Source: Euonymus europaeus (taxonomy: Eukaryota > Streptophyta > Magnoliopsida > Celastrales > Celastraceae). From it: DNA of 64,000 bases. The position numbers were made by a program, and so were the translations under genes. Positions 36,029 to 47,524 of this stretch are shown here, piece by piece. Location of the stretch: assembly GCA_963580455.1 (NCBI GenBank), contig OY756957.1, positions 2,733,001 through 2,797,000 of the forward strand. The letters run 5' to 3'. The stretch's first letter is position 1; each line of letters starts with the position of its first letter. Under the pieces are notes generated by a model. It was given only the letters and a program-made list of their open reading frames with translations, was not told the origin of the DNA and ran no database searches.

Positions 36029-38807
36029 TTAAGATGCGCGGGAAGATGGGTTCTTTACTTCTTGTTTCGTACCTACATTGCAACCATAGGTCATGTTGCC
36101 TATGTTGCTAAGCTTTCCCACCATGGATTTTCCATCAGAGGGCATCTGAGACTCGGCACCTGGTGGACTGTTGGTGCTACTGCTGCTGCTGTTAGTTTGA
36201 ACAAGACCGTTTCCATCCCCCGAATTCCTTCTTTCTTTAAAGACGGATTGTGGTATCAATGTTCTTTTGCTGGATATGGAAGTGGCAAGAGCGACGGGCA
36301 TGAGGCAGAGTCCTTTGCTTTGAAGATATTGCATAGCCATGGTAACATTGGAGTCCATCAGCTTAATTACTTCTTGTTCGAAGGCAACTTGATCAGGAGA
36401 TGGGGATTGCGGAAAATCATTTGAGCCCTAACAGAAATGAATTCCATATAACAAATCATGTTTTAGTAAAAGAAAAGAAACTAGTTGGCATCATATCAAC
36501 AGAAGAAGTTTCGTTTGTGTTGGCCAAAGTTTGTGTAGATCGTAAGTTCATAACTCATTGCATGATAACTAACAGCATAATAAATAGTCAATGAAACACA
36601 GAATTCTCGTAAAGAATACTGGGAATACTATGACTGTGTAATATCTATTAGTTTAGAGAGTTGAAAGTTGCAGCACCTCATCTTGACCATTTGTGAAAAC
36701 TGCTTCTGCAGTGCCCAGTCTGCTCATGCTCAGTACCTGTGTATCATTTTGTTAGGCGCGCTATTCGTTACTACAGTGAGAACTAGAACTGTTTGTCAAT
36801 GTTTGGAGATGCAATATATAGTGTGTTTAAATCTTGCTCAGTTTCGCGCCCCTGAATATCGTACAGATTGATCACAAAGATTATTTTCTTACCTTGACTT
36901 GAAGTTGAAGAAATTTGACGTACTCTATGATTTCATCGAGCATGGATGCTTTGTCAGTCTGCAAAAATAATGACGAAGTCAATCCATGAACAGAATTTTT
37001 TCGACTCAGTATGTTATGTGCACATTTGAATTGAATGTTGCACAAAAATGTGTTTTGTTTACTGTTGCTAATAGGCCTTTGCAGAACTGAAGAATTACGC
37101 TTTAAGTTCTTAAATTCCTTTTTCAGAGGTGATTTAAATCTTCTTAGAATTATATGCAACAAGATCAAGCATCTATCTGGACTTATTTTTGTAGGAGCAC
37201 CTGAACATTCTAAGTAAATAACACGATGTTACAATTAGTATGTACCGAGTACAGAGCAAGTAAAAAAGTATACCTTGGTGGGATTTGGTACAAGTTCTTG
37301 TAGGTTCTTCATTCGTTCAGCAATTTTTTCTCTACGAAGCTGCAGATGCGTATTTTTTGTGAAGTAAATGGAAAAAGATCAGAAGACTTTCGAAATACTA
37401 AATTATGTGAAAAAACAACCTCAGATCTTATTGAGAATCCCAAAGCTCTGAAGCAAAGCAATTTGGAGTAACTTATAATAATAAGATGTTGCTTAAAACC
37501 AACCCTTTCAGCAATGCTGTGCGGATCAGTGGCCTGGCCTCTTCGTGCCCTCACCCGAGGCTTTCCACTACCATTACAGCCACCAGTTGAATCAGCATAT
37601 GTATTCTGTAACTGAAAACAGTAAGTTTGGTTTGCATGATGAATTGGTGATACATGGAATTCATTCAATCATTTCTAATAGAGTATGAGATGTTCATGAC
37701 TAATACGGAATACCACACATATGGCAAGTAATGAAACATGCTAGAATGCACTGAGATGTTCATGACTAACACGGAATACCACACAAAATTGGCTAGTAAT
37801 GAAACATATGCTAAAATGCACTGACACTACAACAATCACCTGCGTCAGAGAAGGAATTCCACTTGTTGGTAGTGTTGAAATCTGCGATGGCACAGTACCA
37901 AATGACAATGGACAGGTTTGCAAATTTTGCGTCCCCTGCTACATCAAGTAATAGATAGACCTAAATAATACTTGAGATAAAACTGAACTGATACAAAAGA
38001 TGATTATACGTGGAAAAATGATTTCTTGAGAGTAGCTATAAAAGTTTAATTAGTTTATTAGTCTTATACCTTATTGGTGACTGATGAAGAAACCTTATCA
38101 AATTGGAAAATTTCATCCACCTTAACAAATCTTTTATCCATAATGTCCATACAGTCTTCCAAATTTTCGCCTTGTATTCCAAAGTCGTTCATTCTTTCTT
38201 GTCCCACCACAGGAGAGAGGGAAGAAACAGCTTCAAAAGGTGGTGGAGCCCACAATTCTGAAATTGGAGAACTAGTTTGCAAATCACTGAAGGAACTATG
38301 GAAATCAGTTGCATTGCTACCTCCAAATCCAACATTCCCTGCCTCAGCAAAGGAGACAGATGGCGTGAGATCACCAAACACTGGAAGGTGCTTCAAGGAG
38401 CCTAGGTTCAGTAAGCCCTTACTAGGAATGGATCCAGTATGTTGCAGGTTTGTATTTCCAAGTTCTGAGCTGCAATTCATCCTTCCATGTAAAGTGCGGT
38501 TGCCTTCACCTAAACCATCTTTGGCTGTCCTAGAATCACCACATAGTAAGCTCGTGTCTACACCATCACCTAGCTCTTCAGTAAGAATTGTGCATGAAAC
38601 ATCATGAGCAGCCAAAACTTCCATATTCTGGTTTGAACTAATTGTACTTATAGGTGAAATCTCTTGGTCAACTTGATAAGCTCCAAGTGATTTAAGCAGC
38701 AGCCCATTTTCTTGATCATGTTCATCACTGTCCAAAGAAAATCCTTCTTTTGCATCCTTTACCCACAATGTGGACGATATAAGGTGGTCAAGATACTCAT
38801 CCATCAT
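36029..38807 (-). CDS. bHLH transcription factor, LRL (bHLH66/69/82) type
   Basis: Seven coding exons: 38807-38070, 37938-37840, 37611-37504, 37339-37274, 36958-36893, 36736-36677, 36427-36029; 511 aa. The bHLH domain (about 303-359) reads [20 protein letters not shown], then [19 protein letters not shown]. The basic region has the His-Glu-Arg spacing of G-box binders. VLSMSRLG follows the second helix and [18 protein letters not shown] comes later; both are marks of subfamily XI, and the [10 protein letters not shown] helix points to the LRL branch known for root-hair growth rather than UNE12. The long N-terminal exon is acidic and Ser-rich. The start is the first of two ATGs at MMDEYLDHL, preceded by a probable 5' leader intron. 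Exact orthology is uncertain. Confidence 0.93.
37686..37821. repeat. intronic tandem duplication in bHLH gene
   Basis: A unit of about 66 bp beginning GAGATGTTCATGACTAA and ending with TGCACT is present twice in a row in the intron between coding exons 2 and 3, with small differences (ACGGAATACCACACA in both; a few extra bases in the second). Confidence 0.8.
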
Positions 38808-39890
38808 GAAACACAATGCAGCCGAGAAAATTTGGTCTCAAAGCCCTACGCAAGAGCTCCCCAGGTTTTCATATCCCTGGCTTCAGAAAGTACGAAGTTC
38901 TATTCCTACATATTGTCATTGAGCATGTTAGAAATCTAACAACTCACATAACTGGCAGGTAATTAAGCTTGTCATAAACCCCTTAGTAAGGACCTAAACT
39001 GCGAGGTTGAAATTTTCATAGTGCATCCAAAAACTTGTAAAAGCTTTATTTTGAAAAATTAGACAATAATGATATCCCACAAAACAAAAGATGTCCCTTG
39101 AATCAGAAAGGGAATATGATATGATATCAGAATAGCTCTTTTAGCAATTGGTTGAAAATATATCATGAGGACATCTGCAACTGTGACAATTTGCAAATTT
39201 GGGTGCATAAAAGATGACCTTATTTTAAGCTGCTTAATCACTTATTTTGCTATTCCAAGGGCTCAGAACACCCAGCCACAGTCACATTGATACATGCATG
39301 AATAAAACTGTGAACATTTGAATTGGTAATTGACAAAATGAGAATGATTGATTGTGAATTCTACAACTGCTCCTTGAGTATCACTTAGAATGAAATAAAG
39401 CGAAATTATAAGAATTATGAAACAATCTGCATAAATTACACTTGTCTATAACACGGAATGCCCAGATAAGACTAAATAACAGGTATTCAAGACTATCAAA
39501 CCAGCATAGTAGCACACCCATTTGATAAACAGAAATTCATTTTCATTCATGCAAAGATCAACCCAAAAAATACAGTCCAAAACTCCAAATTACTCAAGAA
39601 CTAATTTCAGCCAAAAAGAGCCAAACTTCACGTGATTATTCACCTTGGCCTGATTACAAGCCAGCTAAATTGTACTCGTATGATCATTGCAAGTTCATTT
39701 CTGAGGTACCCAGTTCATGAAAACAGGTTCAATTTCCAATTGAGAGCATGAAAGAACCAAATAATTCCACACAACACCCCACAACGTGGTCAAGAAAAGC
39801 AGTATAAATTGTCAGTTATGAACGATCAAGTGCATGCAGCTTCTGAATTGGAAGTACAAAGGAATATCAGTATAAACAAAATTGACTTAC

Positions 39891-39964
39891 AGAGTTAACA
39901 GTGAGAGGAGTGAAGAGATTAGCGGTTCTTAGTAGTGAATGAGCAGCCCTTTCTTTCCTTTATA
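39891..39964 (-). promoter_or_regulatory. bHLH promoter TATA box and leader donor
   Basis: On the minus strand TATAAA (39964-39959) lies upstream of a strong donor ACTCT|GTAAGTC (exon ends 39891). This fits a short first leader exon of roughly 40 nt spliced across about 1 kb to the leader of the first coding exon. The acceptor was not fixed. Confidence 0.4.
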
Positions 39965-39969
39965 TTTTC

Positions 39970-41092
39970 TTTCAGCATGCCAGAGCTGCACAACAAAAGT
40001 AGTTCGGCTTTTTGAGTTTTGAAGAGAAACTGCTCTCTCCTTTTCTTTCGTTTTCCTTTTTAAATAAAAAACTCATTTGCGATCTCATTATTCTGTTTTT
40101 GTTTTTGGCTATTAGACCAAAAGGGTTTTTGACACGTGTCGTAGAATATTTTGTGCAACGTCATCCAGATTCTGCTCTTCCGTTCCGTTTCATTTCCCAC
40201 TAACGTTACATTCCATGGAGAAATGACGCCCATAACCTTTAACGGACAACTTTTTTCCCATTAATGACCTCAAAAGGAGATCCACCTGACTGAATAGGCT
40301 GTGGTATTATGGTCATTGTGAAAAGAAGGTTTTTTCCCACCCCGGATTAAGCGGAGAGGTTTTAGGCATCCACGACGACGAAAACAATGAGGAGTGATTT
40401 GCTGATTTTCAGAGGGTGTATTTGGTAAATTTAGGCCCTCAAAATATCACGGACTCAGACATATTTGTTTGGCTTTCCTTGATTGAGCTCTGTTAATGTA
40501 GCAAATTAGTTAACTTTGTTCTTATTGAGAAAAAAAATAAAGCATGTTGTTTGTTTACCAAACAAGTGAAAACATTTTTCTTTGCATATATCACATCATA
40601 TGAGACCCAATAGAGAAAAAAAACAAAGAAAATAATCTGAGGAATATTAGATATTACTTGACTTAATAAGAGTAAAATATCTCATTTTCATGAGGAATTT
40701 TACCAAATTAACCAACTAATGTACATTCAATTGTGTTAAGAAGTTATTAGTTGATAGTAACCTACTTATGAACTGTTGATCCACTCTGAACTAGAGATGT
40801 AAAATGGGCCAAGGGCCCTTGAGACTGGCAAGGCCCACAGGCCCCGCGTTCACCTGTCTTGCTACGACTGGCCCACTGTTCATTCTTGTTGGCCCACTGT
40901 TCATTCTTGTGGCCTTGTGGGCGTGGGCCACCTAAAAGCAGTCCGGGACAGAGTTTCGAGCCCACCCTCCCTTTTGTCTAGCAATGAACCCTACCCACAG
41001 AGAAGCAAATGTTAAACCCTTACTGAGCCGGACTATTTATGAGTTATGACAAAGCTCATAACAAGATGAGAATACATCTGTAATAACGTGGG
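39970..41092. other. intergenic, no gene seen
   Basis: AT-rich DNA upstream of the bHLH gene. A GGGCC-rich patch at about 40800-40970 contains a perfect 21-bp direct repeat (TGGCCCACTGTTCATTCTTG start, 40869 and 40890) and looks like a transposon fragment. No supportable frame. Confidence 0.6.
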
Positions 41093-41107
41093 AAACATAC
41101 AATTGTT

Positions 41108-41545
41108 TCTTTAATTTAATACTAAGGAGGCGAATACCCAATAGAAATAAGGAGATCCAATGGATGGTAGAAGATAATATTTAAACACTAAATCTCCCAC
41201 TTTTTACACAATAGGGGAGCAACTAGACTACTACTTGTTGGTTGATATAGACATATTCTTCTCGAAACTGACTCATCGCTTGTGGCTAACTGCTTGGGTA
41301 AGGAGCGTGAGTGTTCTCCATCATCCTCATAGAGATATGTCTAATTTGTTATGGGATGATGTTGTGGGACTCGTCGCTTGTGGCTAACTGGTTGAGTAAG
41401 GGGGAGTGAGTGTTCTCCATCATCCTCGGAGAGATATGTCTAATTTGTTATGGGATGATGTTGTGTGAGTAGCTTCGACTAGACAGATCAAGTATGTAAG
41501 GGATTAGTTTGTTCTTCGTGTAAGCCCATTCCTTTGTGTCCAAAA
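41108..41545 (+). mobile_element. composite SINE-like insertion with 15-bp target duplication
   Basis: AAACATACAATTGTT occurs at 41093-41107 and again at 41546-41560, and the right end of the intervening 438 bp has an A-run, as in retroposition. The left third (about 41123-41250) resembles in antisense the SINEs at 47169-47449 (AATACCCAA, CTACTACTTGTTGGTT). The rest is a 98-bp unit repeated twice (41270-41367, 41368-41465) whose start, TTGTGGCTAACTGGTTGAGT, looks like a tRNA-derived SINE A box. Confidence 0.6.
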
Positions 41546-41770
41546 AAACATACAATTGTTCCACTACAAATTTCAAAACAGGAACTGTGAAACTCTCCCT
41601 ATCCAGTCCTCATTAGCTCTTATTTATGCTCTCCGTCTTCACTGCAGCCAATGTAGGACGGATTAACAACACAAAGGTAGGGAATCTCCAACTATAAAGG
41701 ATTCACACACAAAACTATCACTGGGAAGTGCCCTCAAGCACAGGATTATTGTAAAAGCTCCAAATATCCA

Positions 41771-42139
41771 TCAAACTCCCAAAAAAATGGGATCCCAGCT
41801 ACCCTCCAAATAAGGAGGAATTGGTGAGAACTCTATCTGGGGCTCAAAATTAGATAGCTCTTCCAGCACCGCAACCCTAGTGACGATCTTCACTTTTTTC
41901 TTCGGTTGGTTGTTGTCTCCAGCTATTGCAGCTTCTTCAAATTTTATAATGTTTGAAGCTACTGATGAGATATCTGGACTTCTCTCTTCATATTCTCCCC
42001 AACCAAAACCAGAGCAGAGCAAAGAATTGCTTCCTTGATCTGAACTAAAACAGATGGTGCTTCCATCAGAAGGAACATGTGGTTTCGGCTTAATTGCATC
42101 CTCAGCAGCAGGAAATGAAACCATGTGATACTCAATCAT
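41771..42139 (-). pseudogene. orphan ORF, possibly ERF C-terminal fragment
   Basis: A 122-codon frame starts with a genuine ATG (42139) about 800 bp downstream of the RBR gene on the same strand. Codon content looks coding (acidic and Ser-rich, then a PKKKVKIVTR basic patch). Near its end PPYLEGSWDP is followed by a stop; in the next frame the DNA continues FFGSLMDIWSF before another stop, and the shift falls in a run of seven T. From memory this resembles the C-terminal motif of some AP2/ERF factors (PYLEGSWD then DLWSFDD), but no AP2 domain is found nearby. It is most likely a broken gene fragment; a short real gene cannot be excluded. Confidence 0.4.
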
Positions 42140-42936
42140 ATGTAATAGAGTTTGAACTCAACTAAAAAACTATAAAAATTGTAGCACTTCTGCCATTGGA
42201 ATTGCTCTAATGCACTAATGGTAACCAATTAGCCCAAATCAGTCAGCTTGAGAATCCCGGCCTTGCTTGCAGCATGGGCTGAATCAAGGCTCTCAGCCGA
42301 AACTTAGCTGCAGCAGGCCGGCGGCAGGTTTGATTATTGGTAAAGTTAAGGCTCAAATACTCTTATAAAAATTTGTTAGTCCAGGAGACCAAATGAAAAG
42401 CCTATATTACTCTTAGGTTTGTTTAATAGGAATGTAATGATTAAAACCGTAATTAAAAATATATGAATAAACAAATACTAATATTTAGTATACATATATA
42501 TTATTTACCGGATAATTTTTTTACCCTAATAATACATTACACTCCTATTTAATACTCTCTTATCAAACACACCCTAAATAGTAAATCAGAGACCTGGATT
42601 AAGAGTAAGATGGGCACTCCCCAGCCAGCAATCATATTTTAAGAGTAAGATAGGAGCTCGTTCATCAACCTGTTAGCTAAAAGACCCAAAACGTTGAGAA
42701 ACTTTACAAGAGCAAGCCAAAAACCTGAAGACAGTACCTATTCCCCCTTGAAAAGACAGGATAAGCTAACGCTCCCGTATAAAATCACTGGTGAAACTCG
42801 AGAAGAAACAAACTCTCTTGTTGTCTTCATAAAACTGTTCTTATTCTTCATATTCACATTTGATCTGGCGCAACCAGGTGCTTTAAGTTAATATGCTCTG
42901 GTATGACAAATATTATGGGAAGAAGCACGGAAACCT
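42140..42936. other. spacer between orphan ORF and RBR gene
   Basis: Holds a MITE copy (42416-42574) and presumably the RBR 3' untranslated region. No other gene is seen. Confidence 0.6.
42416..42574. mobile_element. MITE family copy 2
   Basis: 159 bp; starts GGTTTGTTTAATAGG and ends with the complement of CTCTTATCAAACACACCC, with TTA to the left and TAA to the right. The interior shares AAATATATGAATAAACAAATAC and the end TACATTACACTCCTATTTA with copy 3, so these two are closer to each other than to copy 1. Confidence 0.7.
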
Positions 42937-45139
42937 TCAGCGCTTGCAGTTCTTACAATAATGGCTGTTACCAGTAATTATGCTGCCACAGTTGTAACAG
43001 AAAGCCGTTCCACACCTGCAGTCCATCCAAAATGGCATATCAATCACAAAAATAACTCCATAGAATAGAACCAGAGAAATAGACAAGACCTTGAGAAGAA
43101 ACCCACAAACCAAAGGCCAAGATCAAACACTATCTGGAGCTCCTTCAATAGCATAACAAATTCAGTATTATTAATCTGACTAATAAATCATCATAATTGC
43201 AAGTAAATAAGGACAATCATTTAAGGTTGATGAGATCCAGAGAGCATGCATATAATCCTAGCAGTGGTGAATGTACTGTCTTGATGATACCTCCATAATC
43301 CATAGCTCAGCCGAGCAAAAGAGTAACAAGGCACCTGTTTGATTAAAGTGGTCCAATTTCATAAAAACAAAAAAGACAAATATCCTGCTTCACAAATTCA
43401 TACTCTCATCACTTAAGAGCTTTCTTCAGGCTACAAGCCTTTCCAAGCTTCACAATATTTTCAAGAAGGGATTTTAACGCAATAGGTCCAGGTAAGCAGA
43501 TATGTCTTCTGCTACTAAAATATGCTGGTGAAGAAGATCACGACGACAACCCACTCTAGATTTGTTCCAAAGGTCATCATTCAAACACTTCCTGAGTTGG
43601 CTCATTCAGACATATGATTGGATCATCAATAACAGAGCAGTAACCTCATTCTAGGAGATGAAAACTCATAGCTACACTTCAACTTAAAAAGCAACGGAAA
43701 TCAGAACCCAAGCATGCTGACAATAAAATGAGTCAGCAGACTTTCCCATGACTTCTTTCCCAATTTAAATTGAGAGCTTCTCATTATCATAATTAAAGAT
43801 AAACCATTTTCAATGTGCACCAAGAAGAAAAGGCAATCACATTCCAGGCAGTACAAATAAAAGAAAAGTGAGCAACAGAGTAAGGGAATCTATTGCTTTA
43901 TCCTTGGGCCAACTCATTAGTCTTTGCATTTCAAGGGAGTAGCTGTTAGGTTGGTGAAATCTAGAAATGCAATGGTTGGCGGCAAAGCAATGCTTATGAA
44001 CCAATTATTTTAGGCCCAACCACAAAAAATTCCAGCAAAAAATTATTGATACACGAAACAAACAGTCTCTGATTGTAAACACAAATGTAAAACTCGGCAT
44101 ACATATGATCCTATACATCAACTGGAAAAGAAAAACCTGAAAATGATATTTACCTGCATCTCATATACAAGCAACCGGCTATTCTCTCAACATAGAACCT
44201 GCAACTTGGGCACCTCCTCCAGCTTTGCTTCTGTGCAAGATTCATCAACATGATATCCTCTTTTTCTCTTTCATCTTTATGCAAGTTCTGAAAATCCTGG
44301 CATTCAAACCCAGCGTGCCACATGACCTTGCACTGTGCACAAAACATTCTTCTACAATTCGGACACTCAGATTCCCTAATAATATCGTCCCCGTCATCAA
44401 TCAAAAGTGCAGAGCAGTCCTTATAAGGACAATAGAACTTTTGAGACCCAAGAATCACTGCCTCACATAAAGCATCAACCCACCTATCAAAAACTTCTGC
44501 TGGGAGTATATTGCGACAATTTTCCGGCTCCAACAATCCTTTACAAACTGAGACTGGACATCTAATATTTGTAATATTATCTTCTAACTTGGATGCCACA
44601 TACCTAATCATACAGTCATTACAATACCAATGACTGCAACCCATTATCCAAAACGAATCACTTACAGTTTTGGCTTCAACACATATATCACAAATAAATT
44701 CCATAAGGGAATTCGAAGACTGCCCAGTTTCAGAGACTGAAGGAAAAGAAAAGGGTTTTCTTTTTTTACCAAAAGAGGTGTTTGGAGGCTCTGAATTTAG
44801 TATCTTTACATCATCATCGTCAACAACAGGGTAGTAATTGCGACCATTCTCCAGGTCGATAAAGTTCTCAGCCTTGATCGGGTTCTGGAACAGCGAGGCG
44901 GCGATCGCCGACTGGAAGTCTTTATCTTCGCTGTGCTGCTCCACTGAGATTGCATCTTTCTTGGTTGTGCCTCTGTTCGAGATGGCTGGGAAGCAAAACG
45001 AATCAACGTCCACAATCTCAATCGGGGCGCCGACCTCGGCTTTATCCATTTTTCGTTTCCTCTTGCTCGACCTTGTCGTCGCTTGTTCATCCACACCGAC
45101 TTGTTGTGGTTCCGATACATCTTTCAAGGCAGTTGCCAT
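42937..45139 (-). CDS. RBR-type E3 ubiquitin ligase (RING1-IBR-RING2)
   Basis: Two exons: 45139-44154 and 43015-42937, joined AG|G to 354 aa. RBR ligases pass ubiquitin from an E2 to a Cys in RING2 and then to the substrate. RING1 starts at C150 (CDICVEAK, CSHWYCNDC, CPVSVC); IBR spans about 237-280 (CPYKDCSALLIDD, CPNCRRMFCAQC, WHAGFEC); RING2 spans about 310-338 (CPSCRFYVERIAGCLYMRC, CGTAFCYNC), and C323 in AGCLYMRC is the predicted catalytic Cys. The N-terminus has a basic SKRKRKMDK patch. The protein stops soon after RING2, as in short plant RSL1-like members. The start is the first in-frame ATG; the frame runs four codons further back through TTG only. A 98-bp tandem duplication covers the start codon. 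The 1.1-kb intron lies between the last two Cys pairs of RING2. Confidence 0.95.
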
Positions 45140-45316
45140 TCTCTCCACACTCTCCAATACGAAGAAATCAAAGCTATTCTTCGATTTCGAAATTAAGGGC
45201 TCTTCGATAATTCGAGTTCTTTCAAGGCAGTTGCCATTCTCTCCACACTCTCCAACACGAGGAAATCAATGCTAATTCTTCGATTTCGAAATTAAGGGCT
45301 CTTCGATAATTCGAGT
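45121..45316 (-). repeat. 98-bp tandem duplication over RBR start codon
   Basis: Units 45121-45218 and 45219-45316 are nearly identical. The unit contains the initiator ATG, the first codons and upstream leader. In the leader copy the ATG opens a 14-codon frame beginning MATALKELEL and ending in TAA, so its first six codons match those of the real protein. If the transcript starts upstream of 45237, this is a same-start upstream ORF. Confidence 0.9.
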
Positions 45317-45526
45317 GATCAGTAGTGATTACGGATTAGGTTTCCCAATCAAAAAAAGTAACTTACAATTTTCAAAAGCTTGATCTGACCCGACTCGCCC
45401 TGCGTGTTACTAACGTATAGTTACCCCGTTTTGGACTATTTTACCCTTAAACATCTCATTAATCATAGGGGACAAATGCAAAGATAAAAAATTAACAACT
45501 TGTTTGGATTAAGGTATTTAGTGTTA

Positions 45527-46180
45527 GTACTCTCTCTTGTCTCTCTCCCTCTCTTCTCTCTCTTTCTCTGGTTTTTCAATCGGGTACTTGGTTTTTTGAG
45601 GGGGAGGAGGTGATCTCCTCTTTCTCCCCCTCCTCCTCCTCCTCTTCCTCCACTTCAATCTCTCTGTGTTTCCTTCGTTTCCCACTTCAGACTTCCATTC
45701 TCCTCTTTTCTTCCATTTTTTCATGTTTTTTCTTTGTTCTGAACTTGTTGTTGTTGAATAAATCGGTGACACTGAAGAGATTTGCGGACTTCTTGTTTCT
45801 CTGGGGGATCTTGCAGATTTGGCACCTGTTTTCTCAGATTTGGACTCGGGCAAACCTTATCGGACTTATATGGCTTTGGGCGCCCGCTTTGTTGTGTACT
45901 ACCAGTGTGACGGTAGATTTCTTCAGATCCAGCCTTTTTAGGCTTAGCAACGGTGTAGATCTTGTAATTTTTGTCTTTGAACTTGTTGTTTGTAAGGTTC
46001 TTTGGTTGTTATCTTTTCTTGTATTCCCACTTTGGGTGGGTTGTTTATCCCACTTTGGGTGGGTTGGTTTATCCCCATTCGGTGGGGTTGTCTCTCCATT
46101 TAGTGGGGTTGTATCTCCTTCGGGAGCTTTTACTCCTTTAGGAGTCTTTTAATGAAGTTTATGTTTATCTCAAAAAAAAA
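45527..46180 (+). mobile_element. A-tailed retroposon with 16-bp target duplication
   Basis: AAGGTATTTAGTGTTA occurs at 45511-45526 and 46181-46196, perfect. The 654-bp insert ends ATGTTTATCTC then an A-run, the usual 3' end of plant LINE-dependent retroposons. Its left part is CT-rich; its right part has repeats of CCCACTTTGGGTGGGTT and GGTGGGGTTGT types. The target is part of a diverged tandem repeat (from 45501, continuing at 46197, second unit from 46296), whose second unit serves as an empty site for comparison. The element is a 5'-truncated LINE or non-autonomous retroposon; no conserved protein is encoded. Confidence 0.85.
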
Positions 46181-46196
46181 AAGGTATTTAGTGTTA

Positions 46197-47156
46197 AGTA
46201 TGGAGTATTAAATATAATAGTTATTGTATACTTTATTTGGTTTTATGTGAGAATCAGTTAGGAGGGTAGTGTACGAGATACGCTCAGTAAAAGTCTGTTT
46301 GGATTAGAATATTTGAGAGTTAAGTAGGGAGGATTAAATAAAATAATCATTGTATATTTTGCTTGGTTTTAAGCGAGAATGGGTTAGGATGATAGTATAT
46401 GAGATAAATTATCCTCTGCACTATTCTATTAAGTGATAATTGTAACTCTTGGTTTGGGAGGTTAAGAGGGTCGTAGGGGCCAAGAAATCTCAGTGACAGA
46501 CCGTCGAAGAAGATACTATTAATAAACAAATAAAAAACTATTAGGATAAAACCAAACTAACTCGCCAATTGATTCCTTTACAAACATTCAAAATTGAATC
46601 TAGAACGCTAAATGGAGGAGAAAAAGTAGTGAAAAGAAAAAGTAGTGAAAAAATGCTTTGATTTCTTCAAGAATGTCTGGCTCAGAAGTGTCACAGGGAA
46701 ATTCCTATGGCTTGATATGTCTGATAGAATATAAGTTGGTGTAGAGAGTAATGTCTGAGTATGTTTGACAGAATATAAATTGATATAGACACTCTACCAA
46801 ATAAGCGCACTTTATTGCAAGAATCATAACGTGACTGTTGAATTTGTTATGTCTAATTTTACATATAAATACTGAAGCTGAGACTGAGAGAGTGTAGGGA
46901 GAGAATTTGGTTAGTCCACATCAGATAATTTAAACTACCCAAAGTGACATCTATACAATCACTAATCCAATTAGATAGCCAGGTCATTCTATACAATTAG
47001 ATAGCCAAGTCATTCTATATTGATTTGTCAACTCGATCTTGCTATTGTTGCCACTAGTTTCAAGTGCTCGAGAGTCCTCAAGGCGCATAATTATCGAGAT
47101 AATTCTTTATGCTTTCTCTCTCTCTCTCTTTTTAAAGGAAGTGGTACTTTGTTTAC
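46197..47156. other. intergenic with diverged direct repeats
   Basis: Two diverged units (about 46195-46282 and 46321-46408, period 126) share TATTGTATA, TTGGTTTTA and GTTAGGA; they are halves of the repeat interrupted by the retroposon at 45527. Further on a 26-bp tandem repeat (units at 46968 and 46994, CAATTAGATAGCCARGTCAT start) is seen. No gene. Confidence 0.6.
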
Positions 47157-47168
47157 ATAATAATCTTT

Positions 47169-47328
47169 ATTTTTTTTTATACCAAGGAGGGGGAATACCC
47201 AACACAAACACATGTCCAATAGTTGATGATGGGCTACACAAAGATAGGTAACCCTCTCCCACTCGAACACAAGACCTCTCACTCCCTGCATAGTAGGAAG
47301 ACCAACCAGGCTACCACCTGTTGGTTAT
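47169..47328 (-). mobile_element. tRNA-derived SINE, copy A
   Basis: On the minus strand it begins ACCAACAGGTGGTAGCCTGG (A box within GTAGCCTGGTTGG), has a B box at TGTTCGAGTGGGA and ends in an A-rich tail. It is flanked by ATAATAATCTTT at 47157-47168 and 47329-47340. Confidence 0.75.
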
Positions 47329-47340
47329 ATAATAATCTTT

Positions 47341-47449
47341 TTATATTTTTTTTGATACCAAGGAGGAGGAACACCCAACACAAACATGGAGGTCCAATAA
47401 CTCGATGGACTACACAGTAGGAAAACCAACCAGGCTACCACCTGTTGGT
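47341..47449 (-). mobile_element. SINE copy B, internally deleted
   Basis: Same family as copy A (same ends, ACCTGTTGG side and CCAAGGAGG side) but about 50 bp shorter, lacking the B box segment. It is flanked on the left by the same ATAATAATCTTT (47329-47340) and on the right by ATAATAAGCTTT (47450-47461). Confidence 0.7.
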
Positions 47450-47524
47450 ATAATAAGCTTTATATTAAATCAAGTCAAGTCCATGATTGTATTTTGACGT
47501 GTGGAGGTTTATGCCTTGGACTTT

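Noticed and set aside
38074..38607. 177-codon plus-strand frame opposite bHLH exon 1
   Set aside because: Antisense shadow; the minus frame continues correctly into spliced exons with a bHLH domain.
44838..45275. 145-codon plus-strand frame opposite the RBR gene start
   Set aside because: Antisense shadow of the RBR exon and its duplicated leader.
45610..46152. 180-codon frame in the A-tailed retroposon
   Set aside because: Begins at GTG, is made of Ser-rich and hydrophobic low-complexity sequence from CT-rich and T-rich DNA, and matches no family I know.
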